Shown here piece by piece: positions 49,001-60,754 of a stretch of DNA of 64,000 bases (positions are counted from its first letter, which is position 1; every line of letters begins with the position of its first letter). The DNA is from Dryococelus australis. Taxonomy: Eukaryota > Arthropoda > Insecta > Phasmatodea > Phasmatidae. A model generated the notes under the pieces. It did not search any database. It was not told the DNA's origin and worked only from the letters and a program-made list of their open reading frames with translations. The stretch spans positions 28,741,418 to 28,805,417 of the forward strand of contig CM056999.1 in assembly GCA_029891345.1 (NCBI GenBank), given 5' to 3'. The position numbers and the translations under genes were made by a program.

Positions 49001-51424
49001 AACATATAATACCACAGTTATCATTCATCATGTGTGCCACATGCATCTGCGGGTGCATTCCACATCTGCTTGTTCACAGTCATATCTGCACTTGTGGGCC
49101 AACTATATATTGCTACTTGGGTTCATGCACCCGTTAATTAAGCTTTTAATAGATGTTAATGCTAAAATCGAAACAGAGAGGTTGAATTTTATAAGAAAGA
49201 ATGAGGGACAGCTGAGGGTAGACACTTACATGAATCCTGAAAATGATATAAGAAGGCATGATACAAATTCAACTTAAGCAGATAGTGGTCTTGCTATCAT
49301 CGTTCACTGACTGCCTAACATATTTGCAAAAATGGGCTTGGGATACTACGACAATCTAGCTTACCCAAATTAATGTTTAAATTCGTTGAACAGGAATTAC
49401 GGAGAAACAATTAAATGCTATTTGATAGACTGCTTGTATTTGATGCTATAAGGACAATATTGGGGGGCGCGAATGTTAAAAACAGCTGCAAGTGTATAAA
49501 ATTCCCTTCATCAGCATCAAGACATCATCTGGAACCCTGTAGAACAGAACAGCAAACATCGGCTACAGTTACCATGGGAATGGATTCCCAAGTGGTCACT
49601 ATCGCATGTCTTATGACAGTGCCGATATTAAGCGTGGAATAAAAGGGATCACAAGAACCAAACACCCCCAAAATACCGACACGAGAAAGAAACAAAAGTT
49701 CTGTAGATATAGTTCCATCTAGTATGTGTATTTACCAAAATGTGAGGAAGCCAAGCCGAACCTTCATACTGGCTTTCCAACATCTGTACACTGCAATCAT
49801 TTATGTTGTATGCCTTACAAAATTTCAGTTAAACAGGATATAATGTTTTATAGCAATGTGGTTCTCTTTAAATTTGCTGGTAATATCATAAGAAATCAAA
49901 ATATATCTGTAATTAAAGTTATCTTTAGGTAAGTGAAAAGGTTATAAATTTAACAACGCAAGTTTTATCGGGGCATGGCAACTTTAACACATATTTGCCT
50001 CAAAATGTAATTGAACGCACATGAATAATGTTAAAAACAAATTATTCCTTGATACAATATAACAATATGTAACGAAGGTAGAATATGAACAGGTCAACAC
50101 AATTATTAATCTCATAAGTTACTTGTTGGTTATTACATTTTTTTATTTACTTTACATAAATTTAATAAAACGAATAATTACTGGGGATACCCTAAAATAA
50201 AAATGACAAAATATGCCGATACCTTGGCCAACATTGCCCCCACATTTGAACCAGCTCTCCAAGAATGACAATATAGAATAACTTTTTTTTTTTTCGTTTT
50301 CAAGTTTACAAACAAAGGGTGAATGTTCAGTACGGAGGCCTGTCTGGCAAAACAATGCTTGATTTTCAGGTTTGGGTCCACGACATGGTTCAAAGCGCAT
50401 GCAAAAGCACATGCAAAGAAAAAAATTAAAATTTTTGGTTTGTAGACGAGGTGAGGCTAGCAGTCAAGGCATCTGGAAGAAACTCAGAAGTTCGAGTCAC
50501 AAATCCGGCTGGAGGAGGCAAACTTCATGCCAGGACGAAATTGGTCGCTCTCCTGCCAGGACGACTCCATGCTAAGGGAGTGGCGAAAGGTAAGCCGAAC
50601 TCGGCAAACGCCCCGAACTGCCGCGGTAGTCTAAATATTAAGTTAACATCAAAAGAAGAGAAGTCTTGCAGAGGTTGAATTAATATCAGTTGGTCACGCC
50701 ATTACCAAGGTGAAGAAGACGGAAGTGGAAATTAGGAGGTCGTAGCCAGTCGGAATCGATACTGGACAGTCACGTACAATCGATATACAACAATATTACG
50801 ATAATTTTCCAAACTATAAATACGAATTGCAAAATGTGTTGGTGGAATTACGTTATTAAACACAATGTGTAGAAAAATTAATAAATCATTACAAAAATTG
50901 GATTTTAGTAAAATAAATTACATATGCGTCATTTAATATTTGCTTATTAGTATCGGGAAAATAATACGTGATCTAAACTTGACTTCGGCAATGTCAAAAA
51001 TTAAAATCAATACACCAAAGTCTACAACAAATCAAAAGAGGACAGAGATATTTTATTTAAATAATTGATTAAAATATTCTGAAATAGTAAACAATCTTTC
51101 AATTTACGAGAATAAAATATCATACGCCAAAGATTTATTTTTATGTTTGTTAATTCCAAAAGTGCTTTAGGAAGCACTCAACATTTATTCGAGCCAAAGT
51201 ATTTTCACTTGCTAATTGATAAGCATATAGCCTTACTTCTCTAAATAAATACAAACGAAAAACAGTGCAAAAAATAATAACAGAATTAAGGTAACAGTAA
51301 ATGACAATATTATTAATAACCAAATTAGATGCTGTAAACAACATGAGGGTTTTGCAGAATTATTAGTTGAAAATATTCCCACAAAAAAAATGTGGCGCCA
51401 CTAAACGCGGCACATGACATGGCT
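49001..51424. other. Intergenic, no supported gene
   Basis: AT-rich apart from a GC-richer part at 50.44-50.70 kb (frames with GRNSEVRVTNPAGGGKLHAR). I do not recognise that segment; it may be a repeat fragment. Confidence 0.45.
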
Positions 51425-52208
51425 TTGTGGCTCACACAATGATCTGGTTTGATACTTAACACTTCCTCGTCGACATATCCATCGCCCAACTAATTTTTAA
51501 GCAAGAAGTGGCCATATGTCTCGATGGTAATATGGCGGTGCACCATTGTGCTGGAAAAAGTAATCATCTGGGTTGAGTTGGTAAACATCTGGCAAAGTGA
51601 TTTCCTTCAGCATAATATGGTGACTTCACTTTTCACTGCCTTGATTAAATAGACCGTCCCTACAAGTCCTCTGGTAAGCATACCGCACCATACTCTTATT
51701 ACAAAAAGATTAACTGCCTGCTCTAACACAATATGGGGATTTTCACTGGCCCAGTTAACACAGTTCTTGCGGTTCAGATATCCATTCAATTCAAATGTTA
51801 TCTCATCGGACCAAAAATTGTGTCAGTAAAATGTTTGTTGTCATTGCACATTTCCACAACCCACTTACAAATTCACATGTTTCTCTGGGCAGTCTTAATG
51901 CATAGCATGAAGTAACATGGGCCTATGGACTGTTCACGGTAAAATGGAATTTTTTGAAAGCCCTGTTTAAGATCTATTTGTGGGCACATTGTGTATTCTT
52001 CCGCCTTATGTAAGATTAACATGCTCCTCATCACTTTATTCATGTGTCGGTCAATTGAAATACCGGCCAGAGCATCGATTGCATGTATCAGTGCAGGCAG
52101 GAACCTATCTACCTTGTTCTTCCCTTTCCTTTTGGTTTTTCGAGGGTTATTCTGCAAAGAATATTTGCTTGTACGTAATTTCACGCCTAGTTTCACCTTG
52201 GCTTCCAT
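51425..52208 (-). pseudogene. mariner-like transposase pseudogene
   Basis: Read on the minus strand. WSDEITFELNGYLNRKNCVN followed by WASENPHIVLEQ and VWCGMLTRGLVGTVYLI matches the insect mariner/Tc1-group pattern (FTDEaxFxLxGxxNRxNxxxWAxENPH...VWCGxxxxGxIGPxFF), which includes the first catalytic Asp. Further along comes FFQHNGAPPYYHRDIW (family form FQQDGAPPHYHRDV, where the catalytic D is N here), then GRWICRRGS (family form QWIGRRGSVEFPPRSPD). The upstream part, 51873-52208, with MRSMLILHKAEEY, corresponds to the DNA-binding end but is poorly preserved. Frame changes and stops separate the pieces, for example the stop ending the 51607-51789 frame. The copy is inactive. Terminal inverted repeats were not found. 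Confidence 0.75.
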
Positions 52209-52481
52209 GATGTTGGATAAATAATCTGCCCAATGTTCAGAGCCTTGTTTAGGGAGTAAGTAATGTCGGGTTTAGCCCACACCTCGTCCAGCACGTTGAT
52301 AATTGTGTCGTTGACCTAGCTTGGCTTCACAGAACCTGGAATGGATGATACCACCACTGGAATACACTATCTTTACATCACGGCGAATCGAATTAAAGTG
52401 GCCTGCAAACGATACATATTCTTCTTCTAGACTTTTTTCGTTTCACTATCAGTCTAGATTCGGATCAGTACGGATGCAGTG

Positions 52482-52718
52482 ATGCATCTGCTGTGTTGCT
52501 TCTGCGGTAAAGCATTTACAGTTTTGCGGAATTTACGGCGACCCGAAATATCAACCTGTGATATGAAAAGTTCGAGTGTGGCTTTTGAATGCATATTCTG
52601 TCATGGGCAGTTTTATCGGAGTGATTCTTTAACGAGACATTATAAAACTTGTAGCAGTGGTTCTATACAACTACAATTGGCTCTGTCTCTGAACTCAGCA
52701 CGGCGTGTTTCTAAATAG
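52482..52718 (+). pseudogene. C2H2 zinc-finger segment, Polinton-associated
   Basis: Two finger-like modules are visible: CCFCGKAFTVLRNLRR, and CIFCHGQFYRSDSLTRHYKT ending in C. Zinc-finger N-termini of this kind occur on the DNA polymerase of some arthropod Polintons, and a similar module (CCSCGKTYSKSSNARRH) starts the segment at 62.3 kb. No polymerase core follows here. It is followed by a short low-complexity stretch with CTCCACATG-like words at about 52750-52860. Confidence 0.6.
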
Positions 52719-52974
52719 GCTCGGCACTCAGTACCGCACTCAGCTCCTCACGCTCCACATACTCTGCATGCTTACCCTTATCTCTAAGTTCTGCATGCTC
52801 TGCATGCTCCACCTGCTCCGCAAACTCAGCATGCTCCAAATGCTCCACCTTCTCCACAAGGTTGTAGTGGTAACATACGTATTATCAAGCACTATGTTAC
52901 TCTACCCATACACATTCATACCGAAGATGAAGATATTTCTCATGAATGAAGCCACAGAGCCCTGTTGCCTACTA

Positions 52975-53450
52975 GAATGCGAGACCTGATTTGCGGACCG
53001 TCTGGTTAAGGCAAGACGGGCGTTCTACTGAGCCTGCTGGAGGAACCGAGTGGCCTTTTGGTTTGAGAACGTGTACATTTATTTGAAATCGCTCCAGCAA
53101 CCGAAAAAACTGACGACTGGCACGAGTAATGCAAGCTGTTGAAGATATAAAATATTTCCTCTGCAGCGATAATGAAGCCGTCGTACCACAGAGTGAAGCT
53201 CTTCCAAACTCGATGTTTCTCTTTGACGACATTGCCTGCGTAAAACAAACTTACATCCAGGAGTATTTTAGCATGGGACAGCATGCGGTAGTGGACTGTG
53301 TGTACCTCGGCCAGACTTATTCGTGCGTACCCAAACAACTGCTCCGCGATAATGGTTGGTGCTGTTTCGCACTGATGACAGTGATTTACGCCACGTTTAC
53401 GACGATCACTTCAATATGGACATGGCATTTGCAGAATTAAAAAAATATGT
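52975..53450 (+). pseudogene. Polinton packaging ATPase (FtsK/A32-like), fossil
   Basis: This family pumps the genome into the capsid. A P-loop region (LICGPSG, GKTGVLLSLLEEPSGL) is recognisable near 52.98-53.04 kb. A Walker B region, SMFLFDDIACVKQTYIQEYF, lies at about 53.21-53.27 kb, followed by SMGQHAVVDCVYLGQTYSCV and PKQLLRDN. That order and those words (DD-A---Q--I--YF-MGRH, Y-L-QTY--IPK-LIRDN) are characteristic of Polinton ATPases. It is a fossil. Confidence 0.82.
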
Positions 53451-53561
53451 GTGCCTTGTGCTGGAAAGATAAATATGGATATTGACGATCGTAAAGGACT
53501 GTCTCCTATGTAATGGGAGGTACAAGCGTAGATTCGACCTGTCCATCCTAAGAACGCAACG

Positions 53562-53971
53562 ATGAGTGATATAAACATTTCCAAATTTGGTGACATCTAT
53601 CGTCACGGTGACCTCGAACGTGGTCAGAATCGCTTCGCTCCTTCACATAGAGAAAACTGGTCTCTTATGGGACGAAAATTGGAAAAAGTGAAGAATAAAG
53701 TGGTTGAAGATTTGGTAGCTCTCGACCAGCACATAGTAGGTGCGGAGGCGCGGATGATAGACTTGATCAACGTATCGAACGCACAGATATGAGAAGAATT
53801 GAAGGTGCTACAAAATTTCTTACTATCCAACCTGGCAACGAAAACCGATGTCGCAAGGCATAGCCAGAATATTCTGGATATGTGTGTCGGGCAGCTCGAT
53901 AAAGCAGTTTCTGGGAAAAAATTCGTGAATGATTTAATCAAAACAAAGGTGAAATATTTACATATGTACAT
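53562..53971 (+). pseudogene. Unassigned Polinton-region frame
   Basis: From ATG 53562 the frame reads MSDINISKFGDIYRHGDLER and continues as a charged, helical sequence with KLEKVKNKVVEDLVALDQ, possibly a coiled coil. It lies between the ATPase and integrase segments on the same strand, as several small genes of unknown function do in Polintons. No domain was recognised. It could be a minor structural protein, but that is only positional inference. Confidence 0.45.
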
Positions 53972-54019
53972 ATAGACATAAATGCATGCATAAAATAAAA
54001 ATTTTCCACTCAGTGAACG

Positions 54020-54670
54020 ATGGATAACCGAGCTGAACTGGTGAGCAAGCTTCAGCGAGCGAACGAGGCGGTACGGGCAAAATACTTACTCGCTAAAATA
54101 ACAGAATGGCCGTTGAGACTCCAAGGGAAGAGGCTCTCAAACCTATTATTCTCCGTCTAGACGAAATTAGGAAAAAACCGAATGATGATGCTCGCGTTGA
54201 TATCAAACGCGAAATCAAGGTGGAAGAACTAACCTCCACGCATAAACGGAAACGAAGTATAGAACTGAACGAATTGGAAGGAGCCATCACTAGCGCCGAA
54301 GATGATTTTCCCCTGATCGATTTGCAGCGTGCACGGGAAAGGAAACAGACCCGGGAGCGTGGACCTGAGTTAGTACTCTCCTCTCTCATTACATCGCTTT
54401 CTACTCTGACCGTACTGCCGACAAGACGTATGGTTTCCAGAAAAGTGGTGGAAAATGGTTTCTCGGAAAAAAGGAAGTTTTGTTTCGTAAGCGTCCTGGA
54501 CACCACTCCAAATCAGATTTGCGCAAGTTCCGCCACCTGCTACAGTTCAGTCGCGCTCATTACGTTGAGAATAACCCCTCAACGCGGCGATTTAAGGACG
54601 TGATGCACGAACAATTCCCCATTATAGCCGAACTGTTCCCCAAGGTATGTAAAATTAACGGATTGTGACT
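54020..54670 (+). pseudogene. Unassigned Polinton-region frame, charged and helical
   Basis: MDNRAELVSKLQRANEAVRA begins a leading segment, and a long frame follows from 54106 with PREEALKPIILRLDEIRKKP. Arthropod Polintons often carry, next to the integrase, a protein with a similar opening helix (a K-R--E-VR-KY-type start) and a proline/charged middle. The function of that family is not known to me. It is part of the broken element. Confidence 0.45.
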
Positions 54671-54843
54671 GACTCTGAAATTGGACAGCGGAGAAAAATC
54701 GACTATCAGAATTGGGACGATCCGAACGAGTTGGTAGATAGGCTGAGACTTGTGGTCCCTTTACAGTCTGCAGGGAACCGCTCACACACCAACGAATTAA
54801 TTTCCATCTTCGAAGAACTCTCAGAGGCGGGCTGCGCTTCGAG

Positions 54844-55740
54844 ATGAGCAAGTATGCAGTTGCCGACGAACTGCATAAATACACTAGGTTATATTACCCA
54901 TGCAGAAAATACATCATGAAAGGGCTGGAAAATACTTTCCAAACCGACCTGATCGAAATGCAAGACTTTTCTTGTGCGAATAAAGGCTACCTCTACATTT
55001 TGACCATGATCGATACCTATAGCCAATTCATCTGGGCCAGACCTCTCAAAGCGAAGAATGCACACGATGTAACAAAAGCTGTGGCAAGCATATTACGGTA
55101 ATTGCACGTACCGAAAAATCTTCACGCCAACGATGGTAAAGAATACTTTAACGCTTTTTTACGTGCACTGATAAAGAAACATGACAGCAATCACTATTCC
55201 AAATTCTCTGGGCTGAAGGCTATCTTCATCGAGCGTTTTCACAGGACTCTAAAGGCTAAACTGTGGAGACGTTTCATGGCGAATGGAAACTACAAGTGGT
55301 TAACACTACTCCCGAAACTCGTATACGAGTATAATTCTACCGTCCATTCTACCACTCGCATAGAACCCGAAGACTTGAAGAACAACTCCCTCCTCCGAAC
55401 ATCGTATTCTATTCTGAAGAGGAGGGATCCGCGAAAGCCTAAAGTCAAGATTGGTGACTTGGTGCGGATTTAAAATAAAAGTGCAATTTTTCACAAAGTC
55501 TTCCACCGGAACTGGTCTGCAGAGCTGTAAAAGGTGGTAAGTATAAGACATGCATACCCACGCATGTTTTACTTTGAGGACCTACGTGGTGAACCCATCA
55601 TTGGTGAATTTTACGCCAAAGAGATCTGTCCTACATAGTTTCTAGACGTGTACTTGATAGAGAAGGTGCTGAAACGACGTAATGGATGTATGTACGTGCG
55701 GTGGCTGGGTGATTCAAATCCTGCTACAACTAACAATTGA
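54844..55740 (+). pseudogene. Polinton retroviral-type integrase, fossil
   Basis: Integrases of the rve/DDE type insert the element into host DNA. The core shows FQTDLIEMQDFSCANKGYLY then ILTMIDTYSQFIWARPL with the first acidic residue; LHANDGKEYFNAFL, the second acidic position; and KAIFIERFHRTLKAKLWRRF, the region of the third. Near the end, PRMFYFEDLRGEPIIGEFYA and then YLIEKVLKRRNGCMYVRWLG resemble the SH3-like part and the chromodomain that typically close Polinton integrases. The order is as in the family. It is broken but easily recognised. Confidence 0.88.
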
Positions 55741-55745
55741 TGTAT

Positions 55746-56760
55746 AAGCATGTAATTATTTACTGTAATAAATCTTTGCATGTTTTATTGAATACGATTT
55801 CTTTCATTTATATATCCCCTTCCGATGCTTAAATGCTATTGTGTATGCGCTCATGGGTAAGAACAATCTACTTGTTTACATTTAAAAACGATGAAACTGA
55901 TATATTTTTCGCACCTTAGGGAGATGTGTGCTTATTTCCCTGCCTGTATTGCACCAGGTGGGTACAAGTAGTTTAACCTCGACATTCTGTATGTAGGGTA
56001 ATTGTATAATTTATGTCGTCAGTTTGTTCCTTCGGCAATATCGTAGAGCATATTTAGTTCTGTCTGCATAAATACAAACAAATTGGGTGTTTTTCTTAGA
56101 CAATATAGTGGTGTACGTATTCTACCACATTTTTTTACCGGTATTGTACCAAATTTTTTCATAAATGAGTATACTAATGAAGATGTTATTAGTTTTTCGT
56201 TGTACTGTGAGTAATTTTTTTCTTACCGGTACTGTACCATATTTTCGCCCGTTCGTGTACATGTATAAGTTTTTCTCGTTAGTATCTTCTTTGTTTTCTT
56301 TTTTCATATCTCAGTATGTCCCCAGCAGAATAATATCTTTCCCATCAGGTACTATAACGTGTATAGTTTTTCATAAATATTGTACTGTATGCTTACACCA
56401 GTGTAATTGTTTTTTGGCTAGTGATTGCCTGAGGCGCTTAAGTGTGAAATCATGTTAATGCCTTGGTACTTAGCTGGCGTGAAGTCACCTCTGGAGCACA
56501 GCTGCAAGCCGGCATCTGGCAGCGGGCTCCTAAAGGACATGTAACATACATACAGCTGCTGCAAGTGTCGATTGTGCGCAACACTTCCAGCCGACACGCT
56601 CGTCTACCAGCTCCTTGTAAGCAGAGACAATTGCAGCGGTCTAGAGCTACTTGCTCTTGCTTCGTTTTCAAATATTCCATTGCGTTCATAAACATAATAT
56701 GTTTGCGTGGTCTCTCTCTCGTTTCCTATAAAATGTACCTATGTTCTTTACAATGTAACC
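55746..56760. other. AT-rich spacer
   Basis: A poly(A)-signal-like AATAAA occurs near 55770, after the integrase. No further gene was recognised. The frame at 56463 on the plus strand is carried into the TA microsatellite and is not considered real. Confidence 0.45.
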
Positions 56761-56763
56761 ACT

Positions 56764-56903
<140 letters not shown>

Positions 56904-57199
56904 AACCGTGTCTTTTTTAACTACTGATACTAAATATTTTCTTTACCAGCCTTATTTTTTTAAACAAAACTTTCATCGCAATATGGTAAAGCTGGTACAA
57001 AACATTTTCTTTACCAAAAGTGTTTGTTTTTGAAACAAATGATTTTTTTTTTACTTACGTGAGCAGGGCGTAACACAAGATATATTTTTTTTAAAACCAC
57101 ATTTATTTATTTAGACATTATCACAATACTCTTCCGTTCTACAGACCAGACATAGATTCTTTTCCGGTTCCGTAATATACACGTTTTTTTTTTTTTCAA

Positions 57200-57660
57200 G
57201 CTAAGAAGACATTACACACTTGTAATATGTATATGTACCATGGATTATCACACGTCCAGAGCCTTAATACTTGGGCATAGCACGATACACATAGTTCATT
57301 TTCACAGTAGTGAAGCCATGCGACATACTTCTCTACCAGCTGCTTGAACGGAGGACATCGTTGTTATCTGTAGAGGTCCACAATTTTCGTAGCGGCAGGA
57401 CACACACAGCGCTTCGCTGACTCTTGGCGATACACGTGCACGGAGTAGTAGGGAATTACGGTTTTCCCCAAAAACACTTTGTTAATGTCCCCGTACGGAA
57501 TATTCCCATCGTTCCATCAAAGTCCACGCTTCTGCTGGTGATGTGCCTGTTGCGTGGTGTGGTCCAAGTGTTCCCGTTGGAATGGTGATAAAAACGTAAA
57601 CACTTTGGTTTGCTCATCGTCGTCGCTGTTAGAGATGGCAATCTGCATGGAAGTACGAGT
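57200..57660 (-). other. Coding-like minus-strand segment, unassigned
   Basis: More GC-rich than its surroundings, with several open stretches on the minus strand (for example KVFLGKTVIPYYSVHVYRQE, about 57402-57461). It lies between the Polinton integrase and the 60-bp array, so it may be another decayed gene of that element or of an unrelated one. No domain recognised and no start or end proposed. Confidence 0.3.
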
Positions 57661-57847
57661 CCGTCGCACGAAATACTTGGATGCTGCAAAACTTTTTTTT
57701 TCACATTCACGATATATTTTTTTTTAAAAGTAATTTAACACAGTGTTCACTCGTGTTCTGGGCTTGCTTCTTCGTTGCTGGTTAGTTCTTACCAGTAGAA
57801 AACTTGCACGGAGACTTCAACGGGTTAGATGCACTTGCGAGGGCGCC

Positions 57848-59560
57848 TTCTGTAGGTACAGATTGTGCCTAGAAACCTTGCAGGAGGTCGGGCATCATGG
57901 AGAAACTGTCTGTAGGTACAGAATGTGCCTAGAAACCTTGCAGAAGGTCGGGCATCATGGAGAAACTGTCTGTAGGTACAGATTGTGCCTAGAAACCTTG
58001 CAGGAGGTCGGGCATCATGGAGAAACTGTCTGTAGGTACAGAATGTGCCTAGAAACCTTGCAGGAGGTCGGGCATCATGGAGAAACTGTCTGTAGGTACA
58101 GATTGTGCCTAGAAACCTTGCAGGAGGTCGGGCATCATGGAGAAACTGTCTGTAGGTACAGAATGTGCCTAGAAACCTTGCAGGAGGTCGGGCATCATGG
58201 AGAAACTGTCTGTAGGTACAGAATGTGCCTAGAAACCTTGCAGAAGGTCGGGCATCATGGAGAAACTGTCTGTAGGTACAGATTGTGCCTAGAAACCTTG
58301 CAGGAGGTCGGGCATCATGGAGAAACTGTCTGTAGGTACAGAATGTGCCTAGAAACCTTGCAGGAGGTCGGGCATCATGGAGAAACTGTCTGTAGGTACA
58401 GATTGTGCCTAGAAACCTTGCAGGAGGTCGGGCATCATGGAGAAACTGTCTGTAGGTACAGAATGTGCCTAGAAACCTTGCAGAAGGTCGGGCATCATGG
58501 AGAAACTGTCTGTAGGTACAGATTGTGCCTAGAAACCTTGCAGGAGGTCGGGCATCATGGAGAAACTGTCTGTAGGTACAGAATGTGCCTAGAACCTTGC
58601 AAGGTTCGGGCATCATGAGAAATGTCTGTGGACAGATTGTTCCTAGAAACCTTGCAGGAGGTCGGGCATCATGGAGAAACTGTCTGTAGGTACAGATTGT
58701 TCCTAGAAACCTTGCAGGGATTCGGGCATCATGGAGAAACTGTCTGTAGGTACAGATTGTGTCCTAGAAACCTTGCAGGAGGTCGGGCATCATGGAGAAA
58801 CTGTCTGTAGGTACAGATTGTGCCTAGAAACCTTGCAGGAGGTTGGGTATCATGGAGAAAACTGTCTGTAGGTACAGATTGTGCCTAGAAACCTTGCAGG
58901 AGGTCGGGCATCATGGAGAAACTGTCTGTAGGTACAGATTGTGCCTAGAAACCTTGCAGGAGGTTCGGGTATCATGGAGAAAATGTCTGTAGGTACAGAT
59001 TGTGCCTAGAAACCTTGCAGGAGGTCGGGCATCATGGAGAAACTGTCTGTAGGTACAGAATGTGCCTAGAAACCTTGCAGGAGGTCGGGCATCATGGAGA
59101 AACTGTCTGTAGGTACAGATTGTGCCTAGAAACCTTGCAGGAGGTCGGGCATCATGGAGAAACTGTCTGTAGGTACAGAATGTGCCTAGAAACCTTGCAG
59201 AAGGTCGGGCATCATGGAGAAACTGTCTGTAGGTACAGATTGTGCCTAGAAACCTTGCAGGAGGTCGGGCATCATGGAGAAACTGTCTGTAGGTACAGAA
59301 TGTGCCTAGAACCTTGCAGGATGTCGGGCATCATGGAGAAACTGTCTGTAGGTACAGATTGTGCCTAGAAACCTTGCAGGAGGTCGGGCATCATGGAGAA
59401 ACTGTCTGTAGGTACAGATTGTGCTAGAAACCTTGCAGGAGGTCGGGCATCATGGAGAAACTGTCTGTAGGTACAGATTGTGCCTAGAAACCTTGCAGGA
59501 GGTCGGGCGTCGTGACGATGCTGTCTATAGGTTACAGCTTGTGCGTAGAAACCTCGCATT
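57848..59560. repeat. 60-bp minisatellite, about 28 copies, with higher-order pattern
   Basis: The unit runs TGTCTGTAGGTACAGATTGT, GCCTAGAAACCTTGCAGGAG, GTCGGGCATCATGGAGAAAC, 60 bp in all. Most copies differ at only two diagnostic places (GATTG or GAATG; CAGGAG or CAGAAG). Irregular copies lie around 58.60-58.98 kb and at both ends. Because 60 is a multiple of three and the unit lacks stops in one frame per strand, long frames run through it (57743-58618 plus, repeating CRYRLCLETLQEVGHHGETV; 57825-58616 minus). The plus frame opens with GTG rather than ATG, and nothing else supports translation. Confidence 0.97.
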
Positions 59561-60754
59561 GTACCGTGGATAAAATATACATCTTATTTAAGTGTGCGCA
59601 CACAAATGTATGAAAATACAGAAAAATTTTCAGCTAATGCGTAACCGTTTTTTTTATTATTTTGTATCTGTTTTAGGTGTACCTTTACACTGACGTGTCT
59701 TCACGGTTTATGTTTTTTGTTTCCTTCTCAGCATACTGTACGTACATTTTATTACATGTAAAAAGAGTTTTATATCTGCACAATCTAGAGATATTTATAT
59801 CGTTGAACTTGGAATAATGATATGGATATTCTTTCTGCTACCTATATTACGTAACGTACTTATTTTAAACTTGGTTGGCTGTTTTCGTTAGTGGTCCTAC
59901 ATTTTTCCAGTGTTGTGCCTTACATTTTTTCATCGTTAGTGGGCTGTATACAACTACATTTTAACTCTGAATATATAATTAAGTATAACTTTTTTTCCCC
60001 GCTTTTAAAAATATAATACTTATACTTTTACCATGTATGTTGAAGTGGCTAGTGACAAGCATTTTTTATAGCGGGTGCGTTAGCATAAGGCAGTTTATGA
60101 ATGGACAGTGCAAGAACTTCTTTACATCGTATTTTCCCTATGTGCTGGCATTAAAGGTTTTGGAATGATTTTTGTTGTTTCGTCAGTTTAGTTATAATCT
60201 GTTTATAATTATTTCCATCATGTACTTTAACGTGTCAAGTTTTTCCCCAGTATTGTACTGAGTATTATCCGTATATCCTCACCGGTATAATTTTCCCCCC
60301 AGTATCTCTCTGTTAATATATTGTGCCTTCTTTCACACACGGTATGGTAACGGATTTTTATTTTTGTTGTACTGTATATTTTTTTCCCTCGTTCGATCGC
60401 TATGCCTTTCCAGTGCTGTACTATAAAGGAGTTGAACCTGGTCCTTACTTATTATGAGCTGGGGCTAGAATTTCTTGGTGTATTACATAGTAAATTAATA
60501 TGATGTCGCTGTCTGTTGGAACCCTACATATGTATTCTATACATTATGTTTCACGTGGTAAATTTCCACAATTAAGGCAGCCTGCCTTGAGCTGTACACG
60601 TTTCCTTAACTTTAAAATTCAATTACGTTTGAACACATAGTATATATGTTTGTGGTGGCTAGAGTGTCTATTACTTAAAAATGTAACACACCCTTATAAT
60701 GCCTTAACAATATAACACAATTTCAAATATATTGCTAAACTTTTTTAAAAATAT
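59561..60754. other. AT-rich spacer
   Basis: No supported feature. Confidence 0.5.

Larger units (their letters stand above)
52482..55745 (+). mobile_element. Polinton (Maverick) fossil, broken
   Basis: Polintons are large self-synthesising, virus-like DNA transposons encoding a protein-primed DNA polymerase, a packaging ATPase, capsid proteins, a protease and a retroviral-type integrase. Parts seen here, all on the plus strand, are a zinc-finger segment (52482-52718), the ATPase (52975-53450), two unassigned frames (53562-53971 and about 54020-54670) and the integrase (54844-55740). Capsid and protease genes were not recognised. A possible polymerase-end piece lies at 62.3 kb. The element is broken, with several interruptions. 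Terminal inverted repeats were not identified, so the true ends are unknown. Confidence 0.82.

Noticed and set aside
50372-50678. Basic plus-strand frames (67 and 75 codons) in a GC-richer patch
   Set aside because: No known domain, overlapping frames of equal quality, no splice or promoter context; left as unassigned.
52972-53338. Minus-strand frames of 86 and 110 codons over the ATPase region
   Set aside because: Opposite-strand shadows of the Polinton ATPase segment; no domain of their own.
57848-59560. CRISPR-like array (regular direct repeats)
   Set aside because: The 60-bp unit is repeated whole with no unique spacers, and the setting is eukaryotic; it is a minisatellite.
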